64,000 bases of DNA, taken from contig DASPMY010000012.1 of the NCBI GenBank assembly GCA_035626815.1, positions 94,805 through 158,804 on the forward strand, written 5' to 3'. Positions 1 through 8,466 of this stretch are shown one piece after another. Made by a program: the position numbers and the translations under genes. The notes under the pieces were generated by a model. The model searched no databases and was not told the origin of the DNA. It saw only the letters and a list, made by a program, of their open reading frames with translations. Source of the stretch: Croceibacterium_A sp035626815. Lineage in GTDB: Bacteria > Pseudomonadota > Alphaproteobacteria > Sphingomonadales > Sphingomonadaceae. Within the stretch, counting starts at the first letter, position 1. Each line of letters begins with the position of its first letter.

Positions 1-1120
1 GGACTACACCGCGACCCAGCAGATGATCCTGGCCGACATCCGCATCGGCGGGCGCATCCGCCAAGTCTTGATGCAGGCGCCGAAGAACGGGTTCTTCTAC
101 GTCCTCGACCGCGCGACGGGCGAGCTGCTCTCGGCCGAAGCGATCGTCCCGGTCAACTGGGCGAGCGGCATCGACAAGGCGACCGGGCGGCCGATCGAGA
201 ACCCGGCGGCGCGCTATTCGACCACGCCGGTGATGGTCTCGCCCGGCGCGGGCGGGGCGCACAACTGGAACCCGATGGCGTTCAGCCCGCTGACCGGGCT
301 GGTCTACGTGCCGGTGACCGAGACCTACATGGCCTATGCCGAGGCCGAGGCGTACGACCCGGCGCGCGGCGGGCTCGGCACCAGCTTTACCGGCTTCGAC
401 GCCGAGCGCCGCGCGATCGCCGAGTACGCCGACGCCCATTCGAAGGGCTGGCTGTCGGCGTGGGACCCGGTCGCCCAGCGCGAGGCGTGGCGCGGGCCGG
501 TCGAGCAGAAGGGCAGCGGCGGGGTGCTGGTCACCGCCGGCAACCTCGTGTTCCAGGGCACCATCGGCCAGACGTTCGCCGCCTACCGCGCCGACACCGG
601 CGAGAAGGTGTGGGAGATGCCGGTGCAGCAGGTGCCGATCTCGGCGCCGATTGCCTACGCGGTCGACGGCGAGCAGTACATCGCGGTCAACGCCGGCTGG
701 GGCGGCGGGCTCGCCCATGTCGAGCGCTCGCTTTACACCCGGCTGTTCCTGTCCAAGCCGCGCCTGCTGGTGTTCAAGCTCGGCGGCACCGCGCAGCTCC
801 CGCCGCTCCCGGCCGCGTCGATGGTCGTGCCCGAGCTGACCCCGCCGCCAGCGCTGACCGGCACCCCCGAGCAGGTCGCGCTCGGCGAGCGGCTTTATGG
901 CGAGAACTGCGGCCTGTGCCATGGCGCGGCGGCGCGCGGCGGGGTCAAGGACTTACGCCACATGGAGCCGGCGACGCACGCCGCGTTCCTCGACATCGTG
1001 CTCGGCGGCACGCGCGCGGCGAGCGGGATGGCGAGCTTCGCCGACGTGCTCGGCCGCGACGAGGCCGAGGCAATCCACCACTACCTGATCTCGCGCGCCC
1101 ATGACGACTGGGAGGATTGA
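1..1120 (+). CDS. PQQ-dependent alcohol dehydrogenase with C-terminal cytochrome c domain (5' partial)
   Basis: This is the 3' part of a quinohaemoprotein alcohol dehydrogenase; the frame is open from base 2 and the start lies outside the window. The visible part has the last blades of the beta-propeller (NGFFYVLDRATGELL near the left edge, tryptophan-docking style repeats such as GGGVLVTAGNLVFQG). A cytochrome c domain follows with a CGLCH haem-binding motif at bases 908-922. Such enzymes oxidise primary alcohols or aldehydes in the periplasm using PQQ, and pass electrons through the attached haem to the respiratory chain. The next gene starts 5 bp after the stop. The substrate cannot be told from this fragment. 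Confidence 0.9.
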   Translation, partial: DYTATQQMILADIRIGGRIRQVLMQAPKNGFFYVLDRATGELLSAEAIVPVNWASGIDKATGRPIENPAARYSTTPVMVSPGAGGAHNWNPMAFSPLTGLVYVPVTETYMAYAEAEAYDPARGGLGTSFTGFDAERRAIAEYADAHSKGWLSAWDPVAQREAWRGPVEQKGSGGVLVTAGNLVFQGTIGQTFAAYRADTGEKVWEMPVQQVPISAPIAYAVDGEQYIAVNAGWGGGLAHVERSLYTRLFLSKPRLLVFKLGGTAQLPPLPAASMVVPELTPPPALTGTPEQVALGERLYGENCGLCHGAAARGGVKDLRHMEPATHAAFLDIVLGGTRAASGMASFADVLGRDEAEAIHHYLISRAHDDWED

Positions 1121-1124
1121 CCCG

Positions 1125-1703
1125 ATGACCCGCTACCTTGCCGCGCTGGCTGCTCTGGCGCTGCTTATCGCCGCTCCCGCACGGGCGCACGACTACGCCC
1201 CGACTTACGCGCAGGATCGCGCCGAGATCGAGGACCTGATGGCGCGCTACCTGTTCGCCATCGATTACTTCGACTGGGACGCCTACGTCGCCACCTTCGC
1301 CGAGGACGGCGAGCTCGAATTCGCCAGCGGGACGTCGCGAGGCCGCGAGGCCATCCGCAAGGCCGTCACCGACTTCAGCGCCGGGATCGGGCGGTTCTAT
1401 CACACCGAGGATGGCCAACCGGCGACGCTGCGCCACGTCATCCTGCAATCCGTCATCCGCGTCGAGGGCGACCGCGCGTGGGCGCGCTCGCTGTGGGTCG
1501 AGATGGCCAACCACGGCCCCGGCGACACGATGAAGATGGGCACTTACGGCATCTACGAGGACGAGTTCGCCCGCATCGACGGCCGCTGGCTGATCGCCCG
1601 GCGCAACGTGCTCAACGAGTTCATCCCCAGCCGCCACTCGGGCCCCGAGAACCCGGTCGCCGAGATGGACGGCCTGGCGGAGGCCCACGCCAGCGCGCGC
1701 TAG
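1125..1703 (+). CDS. Secreted SnoaL/NTF2-like protein
   Basis: 192 residues. The N-terminus (MTRYLAALAALALLIAAPARA) is a clear signal peptide ending in an AxA-type cleavage site. The mature part (EIEDLMARYLFAIDYFDWDAY, then TFAEDGELEF) has the pattern of the SnoaL_4/NTF2-like fold, a cone-shaped alpha+beta barrel used by small isomerases, dehydratases and many proteins of unknown role. ATG 1125 is chosen over the in-frame ATG 1101 because only the former puts the signal peptide at the terminus and avoids a 20 bp overlap with the dehydrogenase. The tight spacing suggests co-transcription with the PQQ dehydrogenase, so it may act on the same compound in the periplasm. The reaction is unknown. 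Confidence 0.75.
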   Translation: MTRYLAALAALALLIAAPARAHDYAPTYAQDRAEIEDLMARYLFAIDYFDWDAYVATFAEDGELEFASGTSRGREAIRKAVTDFSAGIGRFYHTEDGQPATLRHVILQSVIRVEGDRAWARSLWVEMANHGPGDTMKMGTYGIYEDEFARIDGRWLIARRNVLNEFIPSRHSGPENPVAEMDGLAEAHASAR

Positions 1704-1789
1704 CGGCGAGCCCACCGGCATGGCTTGGCGAAACAAGATTATTGCGCCATGGTCTTTTCGTTCACGGAGTCGCGAGGCTCCGGCCCCTG

Positions 1790-1977
1790 TCGCGGGAGAG
1801 GATCCGGACCGTTCCCGGATCGCCGAAGGAGCAACCGCCCCGGAATCTCTCAGGCGAAAGGACCGTGGCGAGGGGATGGACACTCTGGAAAGCGAGCGGC
1901 GCTGGCGTCGTTCCACCGAAGGGGTAAGCGCGCGCCGCCCGGCGCCGCCCAAACTCTCAGGTTTCCCGACAGAGGGG
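1790..1977 (+). ncRNA. Tandem glycine riboswitch (gcvT element)
   Basis: Two successive aptamers are readable. Aptamer 1 begins CGGGAGAG (1792), has GCCGAAGGAGCAA (1822-1834) and CTCTCAGGCGAAAGGAC, and closes with CACTCTGG (about 1881-1888). Aptamer 2 has CACCGAAGGGGTAA (1914-1927) and AACTCTCAGGT, and closes with GACAGAGGGG (1969-1978). These are the conserved blocks of the glycine-binding class. The element sits directly upstream of gcvT and in the same direction. In this family glycine binding normally turns on the cleavage operon. A hairpin at 1989-2007 may belong to the expression platform. Confidence 0.95.
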
Positions 1978-1988
1978 GTGCCGGTGAA

Positions 1989-2007
1989 AATGCCCGCTGC
2001 GGGCATT
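1989..2007 (+). promoter_or_regulatory. Hairpin between glycine riboswitch and gcvT (possible expression platform)
   Basis: AATGCCC (1989-1995) and GGGCATT (2001-2007) form a 7 bp stem, which can extend to 9 bp over a tiny loop, 12 bp after the second aptamer. No U-run follows, so it does not look like a plain intrinsic terminator. It may control access to the gcvT start region (candidate starts at 2015 and 2033). Its role is inferred from position only. Confidence 0.4.
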
Positions 2008-2032
2008 GCCGGTCATGTCGGGAACTCGGTCA

Positions 2033-3169
2033 ATGGAATCCGCGGCGGAATCTGACGGCGAACTCGGCACACTGCCGCTCGATGCCTGGCACCGCGCCCG
2101 CGGCGCCCGCATGGTCCCGTTCGCGGGCTACGCGATGCCGATTCAATATGACGGGATCGTCGCCGAGCACGCCTGGACCCGCGAGCACGCCGGCCTGTTC
2201 GACGTCTCGCACATGGGCCAGCTGTTCCTCTCCGGCGATGGGGCCGAAGCGGCGCTGGAAGCGCTGCTGCCGATTGACCTGACGACGCTCGAGCTCGGCG
2301 GGCTGCGCTATTCGCTGCTGCTCGACGACCACGGCGGCATTCTCGACGACCTGATCGTCGCGCGTTGGCGCCAGGGGTTGTTCATCGTCGTCAACGGCGC
2401 GACCAAGCACGCCGACATCGCGTGGATGCGCGAGCGGCTGCCGGCCGGCGTCGCGCTCGAGCATTGCGAGGACCGCGCGCTGCTCGCGCTGCAGGGGCCC
2501 GAAGCCTTCGCCGCGCTCGAGCGGCACACCACCGGTCACTGGCCGCTGGAGGCGCTTGCCTTCATGCGCGGCGGGCCGTTCGCGGTCGCCGGGGTCGAGG
2601 CGTGGATCAGCCGCACCGGCTACACCGGAGGGGACGGGTTCGAGATTTCCTTCGCGGCAGCCGAAGCCGAGCGCATCGCCGAGGTGCTGAGCGCCGAGCC
2701 GGAAGTGCGCCCCGCCGGGCTCGGCGCGCGCGACTCGCTGCGGCTGGAGGCCGGGCTGCCGCTGTACGGGCACGACCTCGACCGGGCGACGGACCCGGTC
2801 GGCGCGGGCCTCGCCTGGGCCATCGCCCGGCGCCGCCGCGCCGAGGGCGGCTTTCCCGGGCATGCGCGCATCGCGCAGCTCCTCGCCGCCGGACCCGGGC
2901 GCCGCCGCGTCGGCCTGTCGCTCGACGGCCGGCTGCCTGCCCGCGAAGGCGCGGCCGTGTTCGCCGGCGAGGCGGAGGTCGGGCGCGTGACCTCGGGCGG
3001 CTTCTCGCCGACGCTCGGCCACCCGATCGCCATGGCCTACGTCGACGCCGCCCGCTCCGCGACCGGCACTGAGCTCGCCATCGAGGTCCGCGGCCGCCGG
3101 CTCGACGCCACCGTCGTGCCGCTGCCGTTCGTCCCCCACCGCTACCACCGCCAAGGAGCCGCCCGATGA
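2033..3169 (+). CDS. gcvT: Glycine cleavage system aminomethyltransferase (T protein)
   Basis: 378 residues. It transfers the methylene group from the aminomethyl-lipoyl arm of GcvH to tetrahydrofolate and releases ammonia. Family features are LDAWHRARGARMVPFAGY near the N-terminus, EHAWTREHAGLFDVSHMGQ, and the late RTGYTGGDGFEI motif with the folate-binding barrel. ATG 2033 follows GGGAA at a suitable distance and gives the usual short N-terminal extension; ATG 2015 or TTG 2006 in the same frame are alternatives. The stop overlaps the gcvH start (ATGA), so translation is probably coupled. First gene of the gcvT-gcvH-gcvPA-gcvPB operon under the glycine riboswitch. Confidence 0.95.
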   Translation: MESAAESDGELGTLPLDAWHRARGARMVPFAGYAMPIQYDGIVAEHAWTREHAGLFDVSHMGQLFLSGDGAEAALEALLPIDLTTLELGGLRYSLLLDDHGGILDDLIVARWRQGLFIVVNGATKHADIAWMRERLPAGVALEHCEDRALLALQGPEAFAALERHTTGHWPLEALAFMRGGPFAVAGVEAWISRTGYTGGDGFEISFAAAEAERIAEVLSAEPEVRPAGLGARDSLRLEAGLPLYGHDLDRATDPVGAGLAWAIARRRRAEGGFPGHARIAQLLAAGPGRRRVGLSLDGRLPAREGAAVFAGEAEVGRVTSGGFSPTLGHPIAMAYVDAARSATGTELAIEVRGRRLDATVVPLPFVPHRYHRQGAAR

Positions 3170-3537
3170 CCCGCTATTTCACCGAAGAGCACGAATGGAT
3201 CGACGTCGACGGCGACACAGCCACCGTCGGCATCACCGACCACGCGCAAGGCCAACTCGGCGACATCGTGTTCGTCGAGGTGCCCCAGCCGGGCACGTCC
3301 GTCGCCAAGGGCAAGGAAGCGGCGGTGGTCGAATCGGTCAAGGCGGCGAGCGACGTCTACTCGCCGATCAGCGGCACGGTGACCGAAGGCAACGCCGCGA
3401 TCGAGGACGACCCGGCGCTGGTCAATTCCGACGCGGAGGGCGCGGGCTGGTTCTTCAAGCTGACGATCGCCGACAGAGGCGAGCTCGATGGCCTGATGGA
3501 CGAGGCCGCCTACCGCGATTTCGTCGCGGGGTTGTAA
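3166..3537 (+). CDS. gcvH: Glycine cleavage system H protein (lipoyl carrier)
   Basis: 123 residues, the normal length for the family. It is the mobile lipoylated carrier that shuttles the aminomethyl group between P, T and L proteins. The lipoylation site is the Lys59 region (VVESVKAASDVYSPISG), in the expected hairpin. The start overlaps the gcvT stop by four bases. A 71 bp imperfect palindrome separates it from gcvPA, so RNA levels on either side may differ although all four genes point the same way. Confidence 0.97.
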   Translation: MTRYFTEEHEWIDVDGDTATVGITDHAQGQLGDIVFVEVPQPGTSVAKGKEAAVVESVKAASDVYSPISGTVTEGNAAIEDDPALVNSDAEGAGWFFKLTIADRGELDGLMDEAAYRDFVAGL

Positions 3538-3538
3538 G

Positions 3539-3609
3539 CCCCAGCGAAGGCGGGGGCCTCGCACCGCACCGAACCGCTTGACTGCCTGAGGCCCCTGCCT
3601 GCGCAGGGG
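3539..3609. repeat. Imperfect palindromic repeat between gcvH and gcvPA
   Basis: The arms 3539-3560 (CCCCAGCGAAGGCGGGGGCC...) and 3588-3609 match as inverted repeats at about 19 of 22 positions, with a 27 bp loop. The inner sub-hairpin CCCCTGCCTGCGCAGGGG lies in the right arm. It begins two bases after the gcvH stop codon and fits a REP-like intergenic element or a processing/attenuation hairpin inside the operon. Confidence 0.6.
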
Positions 3610-3627
3610 CGCACGATTGGAAAGAGA

Positions 3628-4986
3628 ATGCGCTACCTCCCCCTGACCGATGCCGACCGCTCGGCGATGCTCGACGTGATCGGCGTCTCTTCGATCGAGG
3701 ACCTGTTCGCCGATGTGCCCGAGGCGGCGCGACTTGCCGGGCCGATCGAAGGCCTGCCGAACCACGCCAGCGAAATGGCGGTCGAGCGCCACATGGCCGG
3801 GCTCGCGGCGAAGAACCTCGCGGCCGGCAGCGCGCCGTTCTTCCTCGGCGCCGGGGCCTATCGCCACCACGTGCCGGCGAGCGTCGATCACCTGATCCAG
3901 CGCGGCGAGTTCCTCACCTCGTACACGCCGTACCAGCCGGAGATCGCCCAGGGCACGCTGCAGGTGCTGTTCGAGTTCCAGACCCAGGTCGCGCGGCTCT
4001 ACGGCTGCGAGGTCGCCAACGCCTCGATGTACGATGGCTCGACCGCATGCTGGGAAGCGGTCTCGATGGCCCGGCGGATCACCCGGCGGGCGAAGGCGCT
4101 GCTCTCCGCCGGCCTCCACCCGCATTACGTGTCGGTGGTGCGGACGATGGCGCATTTCACCGACGACGAGGTCGGCTACGCCCCGCCGGTGCTCGACGCC
4201 GCCGGCGACCTCGATGCGCTGATCGCCGCGATCGACGAAGATACCAGCTGCGTCGTCGTCCAGTACCCGGACATCCTCGGCCGGATCGCCGATCTCGCGC
4301 CACTGGCCGAGGCCGCCCACGCCCGCGGCGCGCTGCTGGTCGCGGTGGTGACCGAGCCGGTGGCGCTCGGGGCGATCCGCTCGCCGGGCGAGATGGGCGC
4401 GGACATCGTCGTCGGCGAGGGCCAGTCGCTCGGCGTGGGGCTGCAGTTCGGCGGACCTTATGTGGGCCTGTTCGCCACGCGTGAGAAGTTCGTCCGGCAG
4501 ATGCCCGGGCGGCTGTGCGGCGAGACCGTCGATGCCGAAGGCAAGCGCGGCTTCGTGCTCACCCTGTCGACCCGCGAGCAGCATATCCGCCGCGAGAAGG
4601 CGACCAGCAACATCTGCACCAACTCCGGCCTGTGCGCGCTGGCGTTCTCGATTCACATGACGCTGCTCGGCGGCATCGGCCTGAGCCGGCTGGCGGCGCT
4701 CAATCACGCCGCCGCCTGCGCCGCCGCCGAACGGCTGACGCGCGTCCCCGGCGTCGAGCTGGTGACGCCGCTCTTCTTCAACGAGTTCACCCTGCGCCTG
4801 CCGCGCGAGACGCGGCCCGTGGTGCGCGCGCTGGCCGACCGCGGGATCCTTGCGGGCGTCTCTCTCGGCCGGCTCTATCCCGACGGCGACGGGCGCGAGA
4901 ACGGGCTGGTGGTGGCGGTCACCGAGACGGTCACCGAGGAGGACGTCGGAGCTTACGCCGCGGCGCTCGAGGAGGTGCTGGCATGA
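3628..4986 (+). CDS. gcvPA: Glycine dehydrogenase (decarboxylating) subunit 1
   Basis: 452 residues, the usual size for the N-terminal half of a split P protein. It has the MRYLPLTDADRSAML start, the conserved FLGAGAYRHHVPASVDHL block and SFTPYQPEIAQGTLQ-type sequence (here SYTPYQPEIAQGTLQ), plus NICTNSGLCALAF near the end. Together with GcvPB it forms the PLP enzyme that decarboxylates glycine and loads the aminomethyl group on GcvH. The catalytic lysine is in subunit 2. The stop overlaps the gcvPB start (ATGA at 4983). Confidence 0.96.
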   Translation: MRYLPLTDADRSAMLDVIGVSSIEDLFADVPEAARLAGPIEGLPNHASEMAVERHMAGLAAKNLAAGSAPFFLGAGAYRHHVPASVDHLIQRGEFLTSYTPYQPEIAQGTLQVLFEFQTQVARLYGCEVANASMYDGSTACWEAVSMARRITRRAKALLSAGLHPHYVSVVRTMAHFTDDEVGYAPPVLDAAGDLDALIAAIDEDTSCVVVQYPDILGRIADLAPLAEAAHARGALLVAVVTEPVALGAIRSPGEMGADIVVGEGQSLGVGLQFGGPYVGLFATREKFVRQMPGRLCGETVDAEGKRGFVLTLSTREQHIRREKATSNICTNSGLCALAFSIHMTLLGGIGLSRLAALNHAAACAAAERLTRVPGVELVTPLFFNEFTLRLPRETRPVVRALADRGILAGVSLGRLYPDGDGRENGLVVAVTETVTEEDVGAYAAALEEVLA

Positions 4987-6653
4987 CGCTGAACCCGAGC
5001 GGCTGGCGCCCCGAGATGAACGCCGCCGAGACAACCGGCCCCGCCACCTACACCGGCAACCGCGCGCTGATGCTCGAGGAACCGCTGATCTTCGAGATCG
5101 CCGGCCCGGAAACGACCGGCGTCGATTTCGAAGTCCTCCCCGAGCTTGCTCGGGGAGGTGGCAGCCACGCAGTGGCTGGCGGAGGGGCGGACCCCTCCAC
5201 GACCCGCTTCGCGGGCTATCTCCCTCCCCGAGGCAAGCTGGCGGAGGATCGCCTCGGCGAGCTCGCCCGCGCGGCGCCTATCGGGCTCCCGGGACTGTCC
5301 GAGCCCGAGGCCGTGCGCCACTACACCCGGCTCAGCCGGCAGAACTACGCGATCGACCTCGGCCTCTTCCCGCTTGGCTCGTGCACGATGAAGCACAATC
5401 CGCGCTTGAACGAGAAGATCGCGCGGCTGCCCGGCTTTGCCGACCTGCACCCGCTCGCGCCGACCGATACCGTCCAGGGCGCGCTCGAGGTGATCCACCA
5501 GCTCGGCCACTGGCTGGTCGCCCTCACCGGCATGCATTCGGTGGCGATGAGCCCCAAGGCCGGCGCCCATGGCGAGCTGTGCGGCGTGCTGGCGATCCGC
5601 GCGGCGCTCGAGGCCAAGGGGCAGGGACATCGCAAGACCATCCTCGTGCCCGAGAGCGCGCACGGCACCAACCCCGCCACCGCCGCTTTCGCCGGCTACG
5701 CGGTCGAAGCGATCCCGGCGACCACCGAGGGCCGCGTCGACCTCGCCGCGCTCGAGGCCCGGCTCGGCGGGGACGTCGCCGGGGTGATGATCACCAACCC
5801 GAACACGTGCGGCCTGTTCGAGCGCGACATGAAGGCGATCTCCGACGCGGCCCATGCCGCCGGCGGCTTCGTCTACTGCGACGGCGCCAACTTCAACGCC
5901 ATCGTCGGCCGGGTGCGGCCCGGCGACCTCGGCATCGATGCGATGCACATCAACCTGCACAAGACCTTCTCGACCCCGCACGGCGGCGGCGGGCCGGGCA
6001 GCGGGCCGGTGGTCTTTTCCGAGGCGCTCGCGCCCTTCGCCCCGCTGCCGTTCGTCGAGCGGACCGCCGAGGGCGCGTTCCGCCTGGTCGAGGAAGAGAC
6101 CGTCGCCCACCGCCACAGCGACAGCTTCGGCCGGATGACCGCGTTCCACGGCCAGATGGGCATGTTCACCCGCGCGCTGGCCTACATCCTCAGCCACGGC
6201 GCCGACGGCCTGCGCCAGGTCTCCGGCGACGCGGTGCTCAACGCCAACTACCTGCTGCGCCGGCTCGAGGACGTGCTCGACGCGCCCTTCGCCGCGTCCG
6301 GGCCGTGCATGCACGAGGCGCTGTTCAGCGACCGTGGCTTCGCCGAGGGGTTCTCGACGCTCGACGTCGCCAAGGCGCTGATCGACGAGGGCTTCCATCC
6401 GATGACCGTGTACTTCCCGCTGGTGGTCCACGGGGCGATGCTGGTCGAGCCGACCGAGACCGAGAGCAAGGCCGCGCTCGACCAGTTCGCCGGCGCGCTG
6501 CGCGCCATCGCCGAGCGCGCCCGGCGCGGCGACCCGACGCTCAAGTCCGCTCCCCGCGCGGCCCCCCGCCGCCGGCTCGACGAGACCCGCGCCGCACGCC
6601 TGCCGCGCCTGACGTGGTCCGACGGCCGGGACGGCGGGGAGCCGGCCCGCTAG
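4983..6653 (+). CDS. gcvPB: Glycine dehydrogenase (decarboxylating) subunit 2, with in-frame repeat insertion
   Basis: 556 residues, about 35-40 more than I expect for this subunit. The PLP lysine is Lys327 in HINLHKTFSTPHGGGGPGSG. Other family blocks are LPGLSEPEAVRHYTRLS and DLGLFPLGSCTMKHNPRLNEK. The extra sequence is residues about 51-89 (VLPELARGGGSHAVAGGG... to ...GKLAED), between conserved PETTGVDF and the LGELARAAPIGLPG block. It is encoded by a multi-hairpin palindromic repeat (5134-5249) that stays in frame. The enzyme is probably still active, since the insertion precedes the conserved core. ATG 4983 is chosen because it overlaps the gcvPA stop. Confidence 0.95.
   Translation: MTLNPSGWRPEMNAAETTGPATYTGNRALMLEEPLIFEIAGPETTGVDFEVLPELARGGGSHAVAGGGADPSTTRFAGYLPPRGKLAEDRLGELARAAPIGLPGLSEPEAVRHYTRLSRQNYAIDLGLFPLGSCTMKHNPRLNEKIARLPGFADLHPLAPTDTVQGALEVIHQLGHWLVALTGMHSVAMSPKAGAHGELCGVLAIRAALEAKGQGHRKTILVPESAHGTNPATAAFAGYAVEAIPATTEGRVDLAALEARLGGDVAGVMITNPNTCGLFERDMKAISDAAHAAGGFVYCDGANFNAIVGRVRPGDLGIDAMHINLHKTFSTPHGGGGPGSGPVVFSEALAPFAPLPFVERTAEGAFRLVEEETVAHRHSDSFGRMTAFHGQMGMFTRALAYILSHGADGLRQVSGDAVLNANYLLRRLEDVLDAPFAASGPCMHEALFSDRGFAEGFSTLDVAKALIDEGFHPMTVYFPLVVHGAMLVEPTETESKAALDQFAGALRAIAERARRGDPTLKSAPRAAPRRRLDETRAARLPRLTWSDGRDGGEPAR
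5134..5249. repeat. Palindromic repeat element inserted in frame within gcvPB
   Basis: About 116 bp holding a series of hairpins: CCTCCCCGAG/CTCGGGGAGG (5135-5158), AGCCAC/GTGGCT (about 5163-5177), GGAGGGG/CCCCTCC (5181-5198) and CCCGC/GCGGG (about 5204-5216), ending CCTCCCCGAGG...GGAGGAT. Its TCCTCCCCG and GGGGAGGAT ends are shared by intergenic hairpins at 13446-13479 and 22926-22950 in this window. Here it lies inside a coding sequence and is read without a stop, like the protein-coding palindromic elements known in Rickettsia. Confidence 0.85.
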
Positions 6654-6817
6654 GCCGCGAGCGACCGGCTTTCTGGCGAGAACGTCCCCGGCGCCCCGCA
6701 ACCGCCGGCGAGGGCGTGCGTTGCCTGGATAAATCCCTTGATGTCGGTTCGGCAAAGTAGGAGACAGTTACCGTTGAAACTATTTCGAGCCCGATGCGCA
6801 ATCGCGGGGAGAGACAC

Positions 6818-7903
6818 ATGTCAGAGCCACTCCACAACCCGATCGGCCTGAACGGGTTCGAGTTCGTCGAGTTCTCGGCGCCCGAGAAAGGGCTGCTCGA
6901 GCCGGTGTTCCAGGCGATCGGCTTCACGCAGGTCGCGCGGCACCGGTCGAAGGACGTCGACCTGTGGCGGCAGGGCGAGATCAACCTGATCGCCAACTAC
7001 GAGCCCGGCTCGCCGGCGGCCGAGTTCGCCGCCGAGCACGGCCCGTCAGCCTGCGGCATGGCCTTCCGCGTGCGCGATGCCCACACCGCCTACCGCGAGG
7101 TGCTGGCCCGCGGGGCGGACGCCGTGCGCGTCGAGAGCGGGCCGATGGAGCTGCGCCTCCCGGCGATCCAGGGCATCGGCGGCGCGATCATCTACCTGAT
7201 CGACCGCTACGACGACGAGCTGTCGATCTACGACATCGATTTCGAGTACCTGCCCGGGGTCGACCGCCACCCGGCGGGGGCCGGGCTCAGGCTGATCGAC
7301 CACTTGACCCACAACGTCCACAAGGGGCGGATGGCTCACTGGGCGCAGTACTACGAGCAGCTCTTCAATTTCCGCGAGATCCGCTACTTCGACATCAAGG
7401 GCGAGTACACCGGCCTGACCTCGCGCGCGATGACCGCTCCGGACGGGCTCATCCGCATCCCGCTCAACGAGGAAGGCGAGGAAGGCGGCGGCCAGATCGA
7501 GGAGTTCCTGCGCGCGTACAACGGCGAGGGCATCCAGCACATCGCCTTCCTCAGCGACGATCTGATCGCCGTGTGGGACCGCCTCAAGGCGCTCGGCACG
7601 CCGTTCATGAGCCCGCCGCCGGCGGCCTACTACGAGATGCTCGAGGAGCGCCTGCCCGGCCACGGCGAGCCGGTGGCCGAGCTGCAGAAGCGCGGCATCC
7701 TCCTCGACGGCTCGACGGAGGAAGGCGACCCGCGGCTGCTGTTGCAGATCTTTTCGACGCCGATGATCGGCCCGATCTTCTTCGAGTTCATCGAGCGCAA
7801 GAAGGACGAAGGCTTCGGCGAGGGCAACTTCAAGGCGTTGTTCGAATCGATGGAGCGCGACCAGCTGCGCCGCGGCGCGCTCGAGAAGGGGGACCGGCCA
7901 TGA
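6818..7903 (+). CDS. hppD: 4-hydroxyphenylpyruvate dioxygenase
   Basis: 361 residues, normal length. It converts 4-hydroxyphenylpyruvate to homogentisate, the second step of tyrosine breakdown. Two glyoxalase-fold halves are visible. The predicted Fe(II) ligands are His162 (LIDHLTHNV), His241 (GIQHIAFLSDD) and Glu323 (FFEFIERK). ATG 6818 has GGGGAGAG just upstream; an in-frame ATG at 6794 would add an unusual MRNRGERH leader. The stop overlaps the next start (ATGA at 7900). First gene of a three-gene tyrosine/phenylalanine catabolic operon. Homogentisate dioxygenase and maleylacetoacetate isomerase are not in the window. Confidence 0.96.
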   Translation: MSEPLHNPIGLNGFEFVEFSAPEKGLLEPVFQAIGFTQVARHRSKDVDLWRQGEINLIANYEPGSPAAEFAAEHGPSACGMAFRVRDAHTAYREVLARGADAVRVESGPMELRLPAIQGIGGAIIYLIDRYDDELSIYDIDFEYLPGVDRHPAGAGLRLIDHLTHNVHKGRMAHWAQYYEQLFNFREIRYFDIKGEYTGLTSRAMTAPDGLIRIPLNEEGEEGGGQIEEFLRAYNGEGIQHIAFLSDDLIAVWDRLKALGTPFMSPPPAAYYEMLEERLPGHGEPVAELQKRGILLDGSTEEGDPRLLLQIFSTPMIGPIFFEFIERKKDEGFGEGNFKALFESMERDQLRRGALEKGDRP

Positions 7904-8466
7904 CCGCACCGCCATTCTCGGTCGGCTGCATCCACCACGTCGCCTACCGCTGCCGCGACGCCCGAGAAACCGTCGAGTGGTACCAGCGGGTGCTCGGCCT
8001 GACCTTCACCACCGCCTTTGCCGAGGACCACGTCCCGTCGACCGGCGAGTACGATCCCTACATGCACGTCTTCCTCGAATGCGGCGGCGGCAACGTGATC
8101 GCGTTCTTCGAGCTGCCCAACCAGCCCGACATGGGCCGCGACGAAAACACCCCGGCGTGGGTGCAGCATATCGCGTTCCGCGTGCCCGACATGGCGACGC
8201 TCCAAGCCGCCAAGCGGCACATCGAAGGGGCCGGCATCGCCGTCGTCGGGCCGACTTATCACGGGGTGTTCCGCTCGATCTATTTCTTCGACCCCAACGG
8301 GCACCGGCTCGAGCTCGCCTGCGATATCGGCACGCCCGAGCAGTACGCCGAGCTCGCCCGGGTCGCGCCGCTGATGCTCGAGGAATGGTCGCAGACCAAG
8401 CAGGCCCCGCGCCACGCGGAATGGCTGCACAAGGAGCCGTCATCCGGTGATCGACCAGACGCATGA
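7900..8466 (+). CDS. VOC (glyoxalase/dioxygenase) family protein
   Basis: 188 residues with the vicinal-oxygen-chelate fold: a metal-binding His at IHHVAYRC, a second at WVQHIAFRV, and a Glu in FFDPNGHRLELACD. It overlaps hppD by four bases and fahA by 20 bases, so it belongs to the tyrosine catabolic operon. Its reaction is not evident. A role beside homogentisate or fumarylacetoacetate metabolism is inferred from position only. Confidence 0.85.
   Translation: MTAPPFSVGCIHHVAYRCRDARETVEWYQRVLGLTFTTAFAEDHVPSTGEYDPYMHVFLECGGGNVIAFFELPNQPDMGRDENTPAWVQHIAFRVPDMATLQAAKRHIEGAGIAVVGPTYHGVFRSIYFFDPNGHRLELACDIGTPEQYAELARVAPLMLEEWSQTKQAPRHAEWLHKEPSSGDRPDA

Noticed and set aside
3142..5034. A 630-codon minus-strand open frame antisense to gcvH-gcvPA
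   Set aside because: Its sequence is a low-complexity Arg/Ala/Val shadow of the gcv genes with no motif.
6654..6817. Promoter of the hppD operon
   Set aside because: A TTGATG box near 6739 has no convincing -10 at the right distance, so no promoter is called.
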